DNA from: a virus
Strand: one strand, 5' to 3'
IMG/VR virus record: IMGVR_UViG_3300009152_003448
Span: 1-47,267 of that record
DNA: 47,267 nt
The notes beneath the pieces were generated by a model. That model was not told the origin of the DNA. It did not search any database and was given only the letters and a program-made list of their open reading frames with translations. Shown in pieces: positions 24,587 through 32,822 of this stretch; the first letter of the stretch is position 1, and each line of letters opens with the position of its first letter. The position numbers and the translations under genes are program-made.

Positions 24587-25225
24587 ATGGACGAACATCT
24601 ATTAAGATACGATAAGAAAAAAACTTTAGTCTTTATTGACTGTGAGACATTTAACCTTTGTCTTAATTTCTGTCATAATATTCCATGGCAAATAGCTATG
24701 CTAAAAGTCCAAGGAGATAAAAAAATAGATCAAAAAAATTTCTATTTAAAATGGCAAACAGACTTAAAAATCAGTCAAGACGCAGCTAGAATAACAAGAT
24801 ATGATCATAAGAAAGTTCAAAAAGAGGGACACGATCCAAAAGAAGTATTTGCAACTATTAAAGATTGGCTAGATAATGCAGATTATATTATTGGCCATAA
24901 TACCCTTGGATTTGATATTTATCTTATAAAAGAGTATTATAAATATATGGGTTGTAATTGGAGTCATCTTGTAAATAAATTTATTGATACAAATGCAATA
25001 GCAAGAGGTATAAAATATGATATGCCTTACAATTCAAAAGATAACTTAACTGAATATCAATATAAAATTCTTCATACTAGAAAAAAGAACGTCAAGAGCT
25101 CTTTGACTTTCCTAGGAAAAGAAAATGGAATAGAGCATGATTACGAAAAACTTCATGATGCTATTAATGATCTTGATTTGAATTTAAAAGTATGGAATAA
25201 ATTGAAATGGCAATTAGAGGTATAA
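24587..25225 (+). CDS. DnaQ-like DEDDh 3'-5' exonuclease
   Basis: A 212-aa proofreading-type exonuclease. ExoI is LVFIDCETFN with D18 and E20, ExoII is YIIGHNTLGFDIYLI with D110, and ExoIII is HDAINDLDLNLKVW with H190 and D195 (H-x4-D), so all DEDDh residues are present. It resembles the epsilon subunit of polymerase III and lies between the PHP and polymerase genes, supporting a proofreading job and compensating for a PHP domain without a full metal site. It is longer at the C-terminal side than the bare exonuclease domain (an insert FIDTNAIARGIKYDMPYNSK between ExoII and ExoIII). Confidence 0.88.
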   Translation: MDEHLLRYDKKKTLVFIDCETFNLCLNFCHNIPWQIAMLKVQGDKKIDQKNFYLKWQTDLKISQDAARITRYDHKKVQKEGHDPKEVFATIKDWLDNADYIIGHNTLGFDIYLIKEYYKYMGCNWSHLVNKFIDTNAIARGIKYDMPYNSKDNLTEYQYKILHTRKKNVKSSLTFLGKENGIEHDYEKLHDAINDLDLNLKVWNKLKWQLEV

Positions 25226-25226
25226 C

Positions 25227-25445
25227 ATGGCATCACTAGACGACATTTATGACATAATTCAAAAATTAGAAGATGGCGGAATAGAGTATTTACTTATTAC
25301 TGTGCAAAAAGGTAAGAAACAAGGTAAAGCAGACGTATTCTTTAGTTTAAAGGATAAAGCATCTATGAAAATATTAGCAACTGGATTAGATGCCTTTAAT
25401 AAAGAAATAGATAACATTGATAAAGAAGATCAAGACGATGAATAA
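25227..25445 (+). CDS. hypothetical protein, small acidic
   Basis: A 72-aa protein not recognised: IYDIIQKLEDGGIEYLLITV, then KADVFFSLKDKASMKILATG, ending in an acidic IDKEDQDDE tail. Probably one small alpha/beta domain. It sits between the exonuclease and the polymerase gene, whose ATG (25438) lies within its last codons, so the three are coupled. It could be a small accessory subunit in the manner of theta, but no sequence similarity supports this. Confidence 0.6.
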   Translation: MASLDDIYDIIQKLEDGGIEYLLITVQKGKKQGKADVFFSLKDKASMKILATGLDAFNKEIDNIDKEDQDDE

Positions 25446-28020
25446 TATCCTAAAAGACGAAGCTTTATATAGTAAATTTACTACTACTGATCTTGGATTA
25501 CATGGAGTAAGACTTCCAGAATTTAATATTGATGCATCCTTAAAAAGACATCTTAATATTAGCGAAGATGTTTCTAATTATGATTTTCTCAGAGCATTAG
25601 CCTTAAATGGTTTTAAGGACTTAAAAATAGAAAAAAACAATAAAGATTATAACAAATATATTGATAGAGCAAAACATGAACTAGAAACATTAAAAGAATT
25701 AGGATTTACGGATTATATTTTACTAGTATGGGATGTTATTAATTTTTGTAAGACAAGTAACATACCAGTTGGATTAGGTAGAGGTTCAGCAGCTGGCTCA
25801 CTTATTCTTTATCTAATCGGCGTAACTAGAATTGATCCAGTTAAATATGACCTTTATTTCGAAAGATTTATATCCAAGATTCGAGCTAAAAAGCAGGTTA
25901 TTGATGGAATAACATATCTTGACGGTAGTTTAATGTGTGACGTTGATTTGGATATTTGTTATTATAATCGTCAAAAAGTATTACAATATTTAGAATCTAA
26001 ATTTAAAGGTAAAACTAGTAAAATCTTAACTCTTAATACTTTGAGTGGAAAACTCTTAATCAAGGAATGTGGCAAAATCGTTGGAGAAAAGACAGAAGAA
26101 GAAATGACAAATATTTCATCGTTGATTCCGAAAGTTTATGGTCAAGTTAAAGATATTAATACTGCATATGAAGAAGTAGAAAAATTTAAAGATTGGTGTG
26201 ATGAAAATAAAGAAACATTTCAAATCGCCTTAAAGCTAAGAGATCTTATCAAAAATAAAGGAGTTCACCCGTCTGGAGTTCTTCTTTCTTACTATGATTT
26301 AGAAACAGTATGCCCAACAGAATTCTCTTCTGATAAAGAGCCAGTTTCAAGTTTTGATATGAATTGGGTTAGTCTATTTAATATTAAACTTGATATCTTG
26401 GGCTTAAGAAGCGTTTCAGTTGTAGATGATGTTTGTAAAAATATTGGTATTAAAGTCGAAGACATTGACTTGAATCATGAATCTATTTATAGAAATCTAC
26501 AAGACCTAAAATCTCCTCATGGACTCTTTCAAATCGAAGCAGAAACTAACTTTAGAGTTTGTCAAAAAGTAAAACCAAAGAATCTAGAAGAACTTAGTGG
26601 GGTATTAGCTCTAGCAAGACCTGGAGCATTACAATTCGTAGATAAGTACGCTGCCCATACAAATTATCAACAATCAGAAAGTATTCATCCATTCTTTGAT
26701 GATATTCTAAAACAAACTGGCGGAGTAGCATTGTATCAAGAGCAATTGATGAAGATGGCTAATAAGATTGGATTCACTTTGGATGAAGCAGAAATCTTAA
26801 GAAGAATAGTTGGTAAAAAGAAAACCGAAGAAATTAAAGCTTGGAAAAAGAAGATTGAATCAAAGATTAAAGAGAATAAAATACCCAAAGAAGTAGGAGA
26901 GATTCTGTGGAAGATCCTTGAAGATTCAGCAAATTATTCATTTAATAAAAGTCACTCGTTGGCTTATGCAGCTTTAGCAGCAGTTACAATTTATTTGAAA
27001 TTCAATCATCCTCAACAATTCTTTTTATCTTTATTAAAAATGAGCAGAAACGAACCAGATCCAATTGGTGAAATTTCTAAGATTCAAAAAGAAATGCATG
27101 AATTCGATATCAAACTCCTTCCTCCACACATTATCAAATCAGAAATGGATTTTTCAATAGAAGATAAAGATATTAGATTTGGCTTATTATCTATCAAGGG
27201 AATTAGTGATAAATCTATCGAAAAGCTAAACAGCTTCAGAAATAAGTATTCTAATAAGTTTGAAATTTTCCAAGCAGCAGAGGAGGCCGATCTTAATATT
27301 GGAGTATTATCATCCTTGATTCAAGCTGGAGCATTGAGTGGTTTTAATCAATCTAGAAGTAAAATTGTACTAGAAGCTCAATTATGGAATATTTTAACAG
27401 CTAAAGAGAAAAAGTATTCAATTTTATTCGCAGATAAGTTTGATTATGATTTAATTAAAATTATCAAGCATCTCAATAAATTTACTGATGAAAAGAACCA
27501 TTTAGTAATTAAAGATAATAGATTAAATACTATTAAAGCAAAATATGCGCCATATCTTGAAATCTATAATCAGAATAGTAAAAGTGAAAGCTTTGCTAAT
27601 TGGTATTATGAAAAGAAACTGTTGGGATATACATATAACAAAAATTTAAGAGACATCTTCGCAGAAAAAAGAGAAAACCTTAAATATGTTAGTGATATTA
27701 TAGATGAACCAGTTAATAGTAAAGTTGCATTTGTTGGTCAAATAGAAGAAGTATATACTGGCGTATCTAAAAATGAAAAGAAAACTAGATATGTAAGACT
27801 AAAAATATCAGATGAAACCAGCTCAATTAGCGTACTAATATTTAATGATAATATTGAAAATAATAAATTATTAAATAATAAAGCTTTTGAAGAAGGAAAT
27901 ATTGTTATTGCAAAAGGTTCAAAGAGGGACGATTGTATATTTGGAGACTTAATAGCTATTCAAGATCATCAAATTTATATGAAATTAAATGATTTAAAAA
28001 AGACAGATAAAAATAATTGA
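25438..28020 (+). CDS. dnaE: DNA polymerase III alpha, polymerase part (split DnaE, part 2)
   Basis: An 860-aa C-family polymerase catalytic chain without PHP. Residues 1-60 are the usual linker after PHP (VRLPEFN, FLRALALNGFKDL). The palm begins with IPVGLGRGSAAGSLILYLIG (109-128), and the catalytic Asp pair lies in CDVDLDIC (D170, D172; E. coli D401, D403). The fingers contain LARPGALQFV, GGVALYQEQLMKMANKIGFT and SFNKSHSLAYAALA. An OB-like domain (VAFVGQIEEVYTGVS, RYVRLKISDETSSISVLIF) lies near residues 750-830. Upstream in-frame TTG (25417) exists, but the ATG overlapping the previous stop is preferred. The PHP part is encoded 1.3 kb upstream. No clamp or clamp loader is seen here. Confidence 0.93.
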   Translation: MNNILKDEALYSKFTTTDLGLHGVRLPEFNIDASLKRHLNISEDVSNYDFLRALALNGFKDLKIEKNNKDYNKYIDRAKHELETLKELGFTDYILLVWDVINFCKTSNIPVGLGRGSAAGSLILYLIGVTRIDPVKYDLYFERFISKIRAKKQVIDGITYLDGSLMCDVDLDICYYNRQKVLQYLESKFKGKTSKILTLNTLSGKLLIKECGKIVGEKTEEEMTNISSLIPKVYGQVKDINTAYEEVEKFKDWCDENKETFQIALKLRDLIKNKGVHPSGVLLSYYDLETVCPTEFSSDKEPVSSFDMNWVSLFNIKLDILGLRSVSVVDDVCKNIGIKVEDIDLNHESIYRNLQDLKSPHGLFQIEAETNFRVCQKVKPKNLEELSGVLALARPGALQFVDKYAAHTNYQQSESIHPFFDDILKQTGGVALYQEQLMKMANKIGFTLDEAEILRRIVGKKKTEEIKAWKKKIESKIKENKIPKEVGEILWKILEDSANYSFNKSHSLAYAALAAVTIYLKFNHPQQFFLSLLKMSRNEPDPIGEISKIQKEMHEFDIKLLPPHIIKSEMDFSIEDKDIRFGLLSIKGISDKSIEKLNSFRNKYSNKFEIFQAAEEADLNIGVLSSLIQAGALSGFNQSRSKIVLEAQLWNILTAKEKKYSILFADKFDYDLIKIIKHLNKFTDEKNHLVIKDNRLNTIKAKYAPYLEIYNQNSKSESFANWYYEKKLLGYTYNKNLRDIFAEKRENLKYVSDIIDEPVNSKVAFVGQIEEVYTGVSKNEKKTRYVRLKISDETSSISVLIFNDNIENNKLLNNKAFEEGNIVIAKGSKRDDCIFGDLIAIQDHQIYMKLNDLKKTDKNN

Positions 28021-28045
28021 CATTTCTAAATATAGATAGTAATAT
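28017..28045 (+). promoter_or_regulatory. sigma70 consensus promoter of SSB-like gene
   Basis: TTGACA (28017-28022, overlapping the dnaE stop codon), a 17-nt spacer and TAATAT (28040-28045). The ATG is at 28054, eight nucleotides after the -10 box. This is the closest match to the consensus -35 in the window. Confidence 0.75.
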
Positions 28046-28053
28046 TAAGTAAT

Positions 28054-28596
28054 ATGATATCATTCTATAAACCAAACAGTAAGAATACAGGCACAGCTTG
28101 TAGTTTCAGCGTAAACTCAAAAGATAATTCAGTATGGGGATCACTAATAAAGCAGAGTTCTTGGAATGACGCTAAAAAGATCGGCTCTTTCTCTGAAAAT
28201 CAAAATAATCCTAATAAAAGTGTTAAGGTTAAATTTTCACTAACAGAGGCAGCTGGACTACTTGATTCTTTAGAAAGAAATACAGAATTTTCCGCGTATC
28301 ATACTTCAGAGAAACAAATTACAAAAATTAAGCTAGCTCCTTATATTAGGGATGAAAAACAAGTTGGGTTTTCATATAGCGTAAACAAAGAGGACAAGCA
28401 AAATGTTGAAAATAAACAATCATATTTGATTGGTTTTTATTTTAATGAAGCAAGACTATTAAAAGAATTTTTGACTTATTCTTTAAATTCTGTTTTTGAA
28501 GCTCAACGAATCGAAGCTATAAAAAAAGCAAAAAATTCCACAAAAGAAACTAAAGAAGTTGGCGAAGGTAATCAAGAAGATAGCGAACTTTGGTAA
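28054..28596 (+). CDS. putative single-stranded DNA-binding protein
   Basis: A 180-aa protein with a beta-rich N-terminal two thirds (TACSFSVNSKDNSVWGSLIK, KSVKVKFSLTEAAGLLDSLE, QVGFSYSVNKED) and a flexible charged tail ending EGNQEDSELW. An acidic tail ending in an aromatic residue is the SSB hallmark (E. coli ends DDDIPF), used to recruit partners. Its own strong promoter and its place after polymerase, primase and helicase genes fit a highly expressed ssDNA-binding protein. The fold is not a clear OB by eye, and FSLTEAAGLL recalls PC4/Whirly-like phage SSBs. The call is therefore tentative. Confidence 0.45.
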   Translation: MISFYKPNSKNTGTACSFSVNSKDNSVWGSLIKQSSWNDAKKIGSFSENQNNPNKSVKVKFSLTEAAGLLDSLERNTEFSAYHTSEKQITKIKLAPYIRDEKQVGFSYSVNKEDKQNVENKQSYLIGFYFNEARLLKEFLTYSLNSVFEAQRIEAIKKAKNSTKETKEVGEGNQEDSELW

Positions 28597-30512
28597 TGGA
28601 ACGAAAAAAGAAAGTTTTAATACAAACAGATTTCTCTCTAGCCAAAACTGGCTTTGGGAGAAATGCTAAAACCTTACTTAAATATTTATACTCTACAAAT
28701 AAATATGATTTAGTTCATTATTCATGCGGAATGACTTATGATCATCCAGAATTCAAGAAAACTCCTTGGAAAACCGTAGGCTCTTTACCTAATACCCAAC
28801 AAGAACTTGATCAATTAAATAGAGACCCTAATTTAGCTAGAATGGCTAGTTACGGAGCACATCTTTTAGATAAAGTTATTAATGACGAAAAACCAGATGT
28901 TTATATTGGTGTTCAAGACATTTGGGGAGTTGATTTTGCTATAGAAAAGCCTTGGTTTAATAAAATTGCATCAGTAATTTGGACCACTTTAGATTCACTT
29001 CCTATTCTTCAATCTGCTGTGACTAATGCTCCAAAGATTAAAAACTACTGGATTTGGAGTAATTTTGCTACAAAAGCTTTGCATAAACTTGGATATAGCC
29101 ATGTTAAGACCATGCATGGCTCACTCGAAGATCAAGAATTTTATCGTTTATCGGATTTTGACAGAAATCAACTTAGAAAAAAACATAACATTCCACAAGA
29201 TGCATTTGTAATTGGATTTGTTTTTAGAAATCAATTAAGAAAAAGCGTTCCAAATTTATTACAAGGCTACGCTTTATGGAAAAAAAATAATCCAGAAATT
29301 AAGAATACATATCTTCTTTTGCATACTCATTGGGGAGAAGGATGGAATATTCATAAGCTTGCTGGTGAATTTGGAGTAAACCATAACGAAATATTAACCA
29401 CATATGTTTGTAAAAACTGTGGAGAATATGAAATTAAACCATTTACTGGGCCAGATACTAATTGTAAATTTTGTAATGCGCAAAAAAGCCAAACCACAAC
29501 AAATGTATCGCTTGGAGTTACAGAAGATCAATTGAATCAAGTTTATAATTTTATGGATGTTTATTGTCATCCATTTACAAGTGGTGGACAAGAAATTCCA
29601 ATTCAAGAGGCAAAATTAACTGAACTTATTACCCTTGTTACGAATTATAGTTGTGGAGAAGAAATGTGTGAAGTAGAAGCTAATTCTCTCCCATTGGAAT
29701 GGAATGAATATAGAGAGCATGGCACGGAATTTATTAAAGCTTCTACTTATCCAGAATCAATAGCTAAACAATTAAGCATTGTATACAAAATGCCACAACA
29801 CAAAAGACTTGAAATGGGTAAAAAAGCTAGAGAATGGACCATTAAAAATTTCGGCATCCAAAACGTAGGAAAATCTATAGAAGAATTTATAGATAATCAA
29901 CAACTAGCCGATTGGACCAAAGTACTAGAGAACTCTCAAGATAAGAAGGATCCATATTTTCAAATACCCAATATTCTAGATGATGGCGATTGGATATTAT
30001 CAATGTATCATAATATTCTAAAAATGAAGAATATTGACAAAAATGATTCTGGCTATCAATACTGGATGGGCGAATTGGCTAAAGGTGCAAAAAGACAAGA
30101 TCTAGAAAATTATTTCAGAAATGTAGCTTTAAAAGAAAGCGGAGAAGACAAACAAGTAAAATTCGAAGATCATTTAGATAAAAATGATAAAGGCAGAGTA
30201 ATTTATGTTATGCCAGAAAGCGCTGGAGACATCTTCCTTAGTACGTCGTTATTTAAATCTATTAAGAATAGATATCCAGATTATAGTTTATATGTTGCTA
30301 CAAAACCACAGTACAAAGAGATTCTAGAAGGCAATCCATATGTTCATAGATGGATTGAATATAATCCAATCATGGATAATCTAATTTGGTTAGAAGGCAA
30401 TAATCAACATGATGGATATTTTGATATTGCTTATTTGCCATATACTTGCACTCAAAGAAATTTAAATTATCTTCACAATGGTTTAGATAAAGTAGAATTT
30501 CAATTAACTTGA
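28596..30512 (+). CDS. GT4 glycosyltransferase with zinc ribbon, DUF4214-like domain and N-terminal half of GT9
   Basis: A 638-aa multidomain protein. Residues ~5-435 form a GT-B GT4 transferase (KKVLIQTDFSLAKTGFGRNA; FVIGFVFRNQLRKSVPNLL; DVYCHPFTSGGQEIPIQEAK with the catalytic-site Glu), interrupted by a zinc ribbon C272-x2-C275 ... C290-x2-C293. Residues ~465-515 resemble DUF4214 (LSMYHNILKMKNIDKNDSGY then QYWMGELAKGAKRQDL). Residues ~535-638 are the N-terminal half of a GT9 heptosyltransferase-like domain (PESAGDIFLSTSLFKSIKNR, YKEILEGNPYVHRWI). The GT9 C-half is the next gene. The ATG at 28596 overlaps the SSB-like stop by one base; an upstream TTG is less likely. It lies away from the glycan island, inside the replication block. 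Confidence 0.82.
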   Translation: MERKKKVLIQTDFSLAKTGFGRNAKTLLKYLYSTNKYDLVHYSCGMTYDHPEFKKTPWKTVGSLPNTQQELDQLNRDPNLARMASYGAHLLDKVINDEKPDVYIGVQDIWGVDFAIEKPWFNKIASVIWTTLDSLPILQSAVTNAPKIKNYWIWSNFATKALHKLGYSHVKTMHGSLEDQEFYRLSDFDRNQLRKKHNIPQDAFVIGFVFRNQLRKSVPNLLQGYALWKKNNPEIKNTYLLLHTHWGEGWNIHKLAGEFGVNHNEILTTYVCKNCGEYEIKPFTGPDTNCKFCNAQKSQTTTNVSLGVTEDQLNQVYNFMDVYCHPFTSGGQEIPIQEAKLTELITLVTNYSCGEEMCEVEANSLPLEWNEYREHGTEFIKASTYPESIAKQLSIVYKMPQHKRLEMGKKAREWTIKNFGIQNVGKSIEEFIDNQQLADWTKVLENSQDKKDPYFQIPNILDDGDWILSMYHNILKMKNIDKNDSGYQYWMGELAKGAKRQDLENYFRNVALKESGEDKQVKFEDHLDKNDKGRVIYVMPESAGDIFLSTSLFKSIKNRYPDYSLYVATKPQYKEILEGNPYVHRWIEYNPIMDNLIWLEGNNQHDGYFDIAYLPYTCTQRNLNYLHNGLDKVEFQLT

Positions 30513-30514
30513 TA

Positions 30515-30520
30515 TATCAT
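30515..30520 (+). promoter_or_regulatory. possible -10 box of GT9 C-terminal gene
   Basis: TATCAT lies six nucleotides before the ATG at 30527, the spacing seen at the other leaderless promoters, but no good -35 is found 16-18 nt upstream. The gap between the two GT9 halves is only 14 nt, so a translational or transcriptional restart is possible. Confidence 0.35.
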
Positions 30521-30526
30521 AAATAA

Positions 30527-31678
30527 ATGAGACTCTTGGACACATACGCAACAAATACAGGATCAAAAATAGATAAACCATTTATATATACAAAATATTT
30601 TCCACTTCCTCAACAAGAATATATAACAATTCAAAGCCAAACTCCTTATGATTCTAGAAATTATTCATATTGGCAAGAGGTTATTAATTTACTACAACCG
30701 TTTTTATCAAAAGCTAATATTTGCATAGTCCAAGTAGGAACAAAAGATGAAAAACAATTAGGTGGAGTAGTTAATTTATTAGGACAAACTAATATAAATC
30801 AATTAGCTTATATTGTTCAAAATTCTAAATTACATTTTGGCGCAGATAGTTTTTGTGTACATTTAGCTTCAAGCTTCGATCTTCCTATTGTTTCATTATA
30901 TAGCATTAGTAATCCTAGTGTCGCTGGCCCACATTTTGGAAGCAAAGATAAGCATATTCTACTAAAAGGATATGAAAGAATTGGAAATAAAAAACCATCC
31001 TATTCACAAGTAGAAACCCCTAAATCTATTGACACTATTAAACCAGAAGAAATTGCAGAAGGCGTATTAAAATTATTGAATATTGAATTTCCTAAAATGC
31101 CAGAAACAGTATTTATTGGTCAAGATTTTAATGTTAAAAGTTTTGAAATTATACCAGATCAACCCATGGATCTTAGCTCCATACCAGTTGAAAACCCAAT
31201 CATTAGACTAGATTATTCTTTTAATGAACAAGCTTTAGAGTCAATTTTATCACAAAGAAAAAGCATAATTTTTACTAATAAGCCTATTAAAAAAGATATA
31301 ATTGAAAAATACAAACAAAATATCAATCAATTAATCTATATTCTTGAAGAAGATAATAGCGTAAATTTTGTTAAATTATTAAAGAGTAATTCTATTAATT
31401 ATGTTTTATTATCATTTCTTCCAGAAGAGGTTTTAAATAAATTTAAAATTGATTATTTAGATTATAATTTAATTGTTAATAGAAAGCACAAGACTAAAGA
31501 AGAAACAAAAATATCAAATATTGATAATCTTTACTACAATTCTTCAAGAACATTATATTCTTCTAAAGGCAAAAGCGTATCTAGATACGACTGGTTAAAT
31601 GGAACTGGTAATAAAGTAATCGATGATATTGAATTTTGGAAAGAAGCAGATAATTTTTATATTTTTAAGTTGACTTGA
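30527..31678 (+). CDS. GT9-like glycosyltransferase, C-terminal half
   Basis: A 383-aa protein. Residues 1 to ~185 are the second Rossmann half of a GT9 (heptosyltransferase-type) enzyme: EYITIQSQTPYDSRNYSYWQ, then LAYIVQNSKLHFGADSFCVH followed by LASSFDLPIVSLYSIS, corresponding to the family's (I/L)-G-x-D-S-G-x-x-H-x-A-x-A donor-site region. The first half is the C-terminus of the preceding protein, in another reading frame (offset, with a 14-nt gap). Residues ~190-383 are an unassigned extra region with Ile/Lys-rich segments. The clean break at the interdomain linker, a fresh ATG and a -10-like box argue for a true two-gene arrangement rather than decay, though an ancestral frameshift cannot be excluded. 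Confidence 0.7.
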   Translation: MRLLDTYATNTGSKIDKPFIYTKYFPLPQQEYITIQSQTPYDSRNYSYWQEVINLLQPFLSKANICIVQVGTKDEKQLGGVVNLLGQTNINQLAYIVQNSKLHFGADSFCVHLASSFDLPIVSLYSISNPSVAGPHFGSKDKHILLKGYERIGNKKPSYSQVETPKSIDTIKPEEIAEGVLKLLNIEFPKMPETVFIGQDFNVKSFEIIPDQPMDLSSIPVENPIIRLDYSFNEQALESILSQRKSIIFTNKPIKKDIIEKYKQNINQLIYILEEDNSVNFVKLLKSNSINYVLLSFLPEEVLNKFKIDYLDYNLIVNRKHKTKEETKISNIDNLYYNSSRTLYSSKGKSVSRYDWLNGTGNKVIDDIEFWKEADNFYIFKLT

Positions 31679-31698
31679 TCTATAATCCATAGTATCAT
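31670..31698 (+). promoter_or_regulatory. sigma70-type promoter (leaderless)
   Basis: TTGACT (31670-31675, ending just before the preceding gene's TGA), a 17-nt spacer and TATCAT (31693-31698). The ATG is at 31705, six nucleotides on, so the mRNA should begin at the start codon. Confidence 0.75.
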
Positions 31699-31704
31699 TA
31701 CTAA

Positions 31705-32529
31705 ATGAGCCCTAAAATTAAATCAGAAGAAAATACAGTTTCAATTGGCAGTTCAGAGTTATTCAATGTTGTGAATAAAGGATTAGATATTCAAATTGAA
31801 AATACTCCAACCCCAACATCTCAAGTCACTCCTCCAAAACTAGTGACTAGAAATCAATATGGTCTTATTGAAGATCAAACCTTGAACTATGTATTTAATG
31901 ATGATGGAACTATTAATTGGCGTAAAATGGTTAAAATCGAACATCTAGTCCCCAATAGACAAAAGACTCAAGAAACAGATGTTTCAAAACTTCAAGATAA
32001 AGATTTACTAATTCTTTTGGGTGGGATTAAAGAACTTGCTCAAATTCGCGGATACACAAGCGTTGAATATAAAGTAGTAGCAGCTTCTGAAACCTATTTT
32101 GCAACAAGCTGTAAGATTACTTGGCTACCAAATTATGAAACTGGTGGAAAAGAAGTAGTTTTTGAATCTCTTGCCGATGCTACAGTAAATAATACAAAGA
32201 GTTTCGCCAGATTCTTTTTAGCTGCAATCGCCGAGAATAGAGCGTTTGTGCGCTGTGTTCGTAATTTCTTAAAGATCAATATTGTCTCTCAAGAGGAATT
32301 AGGTGACGCAAAACTTCTTGATGATTCTTCTTCTGTAAATGAAAATCCGACCTCTCCTCAATCACTACTTGAAAAAGTTATGAAAGAAAAGAACGTTAAT
32401 TTTGAAACCCTGAAGAAAAGATTAATCAAAGATAAATTTGATAACGCAGAAAATTTAAACTCTATCTCAGATATACCTAAAGTTAAGTTATTCGAACTGA
32501 TAGATAGAATTAAAAAAATTAAAGATTAA
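31705..32529 (+). CDS. hypothetical protein, possible ssDNA annealing/recombination factor
   Basis: A 274-aa protein. Residues 1-50 are low in structure (Pro/Thr-rich). The core has NWRKMVKIEHLVPN, ELAQIRGYTSVEYKVVAASE, TSCKITWLPNYET and a conserved-looking helix pair ADATVNNTKSFARFFLAAIA then ENRAFVRCVRNFLKINIVS. The last 60 residues (LLEKVMKEKNVNFETLKKRL ... VKLFELIDRIKKI) resemble a small SAP/HeH-like helical DNA-binding unit. The arrangement of a core plus a C-terminal helical unit recalls Rad52/Erf/Sak-type phage annealases, but I see no diagnostic motif. It has its own strong leaderless promoter and ends the replication block. Confidence 0.5.
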   Translation: MSPKIKSEENTVSIGSSELFNVVNKGLDIQIENTPTPTSQVTPPKLVTRNQYGLIEDQTLNYVFNDDGTINWRKMVKIEHLVPNRQKTQETDVSKLQDKDLLILLGGIKELAQIRGYTSVEYKVVAASETYFATSCKITWLPNYETGGKEVVFESLADATVNNTKSFARFFLAAIAENRAFVRCVRNFLKINIVSQEELGDAKLLDDSSSVNENPTSPQSLLEKVMKEKNVNFETLKKRLIKDKFDNAENLNSISDIPKVKLFELIDRIKKIKD

Positions 32530-32537
32530 TAATCTTT
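32521..32537. terminator. inverted repeat at convergent gene ends, possible bidirectional terminator
   Basis: AAAGATTAATAATCTTT is a perfect inverted repeat (8-nt arms about one base) centred on the overlapping stop codons of the plus gene ending at 32529 and the minus gene ending at 32526. The stem is A/T-rich and would be weak. It may stop transcription from both sides. Confidence 0.35.
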
Positions 32538-32822
32538 GTACTTTACTAATTGGTTTCTAACAAAGTAAAGATTAATAAAAAATCCACAAAAAGCACTTAA
32601 TAAATTGCTAAAATAAGAATAAGTTAATAAATCAAAAGGATTAACGAAAAAACTAATAGCTAAGGATATCCAAAAGCTAGAGCATTCATGACAAAGCAAG
32701 GGCTTGTGAATATAAGGGATCTTAGCTATAAAATTTCTAAAAGGTCTAGCAATTTCAGTATCGCTCCAAGCATAAGTTACTCCCAAGCAAACAAACAAAT
32801 ACGCTAAGAATTGATAAAACAT
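32526..32822 (-). CDS. small membrane protein, DUF1360-like
   Basis: A 98-aa hydrophobic protein. FYQFLAYLFVCLGVTYAW begins the first membrane span, FWISLAISFFVNPF the second, and LLSAFCGFFINLYFV the third. Between spans 1 and 2 is LLCHECSSFWISL, close to the L-x-C-x-x-C-x-x-F-W pattern of DUF1360 proteins found in phages and spore-formers. The function of that family is not known; lysis or membrane modification are possibilities only. Its ATG directly follows the stop of the upstream minus-strand gene (TAAATG), so it is translated from the same message. Confidence 0.65.
   Translation of the reverse strand: MFYQFLAYLFVCLGVTYAWSDTEIARPFRNFIAKIPYIHKPLLCHECSSFWISLAISFFVNPFDLLTYSYFSNLLSAFCGFFINLYFVRNQLVKYKDY

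Noticed and set aside
27400-28020. Split intein at the broken DnaE
   Set aside because: The break is at the PHP/polymerase linker, and neither end carries intein motifs (no Cys/Ser start block, no terminal H-N).
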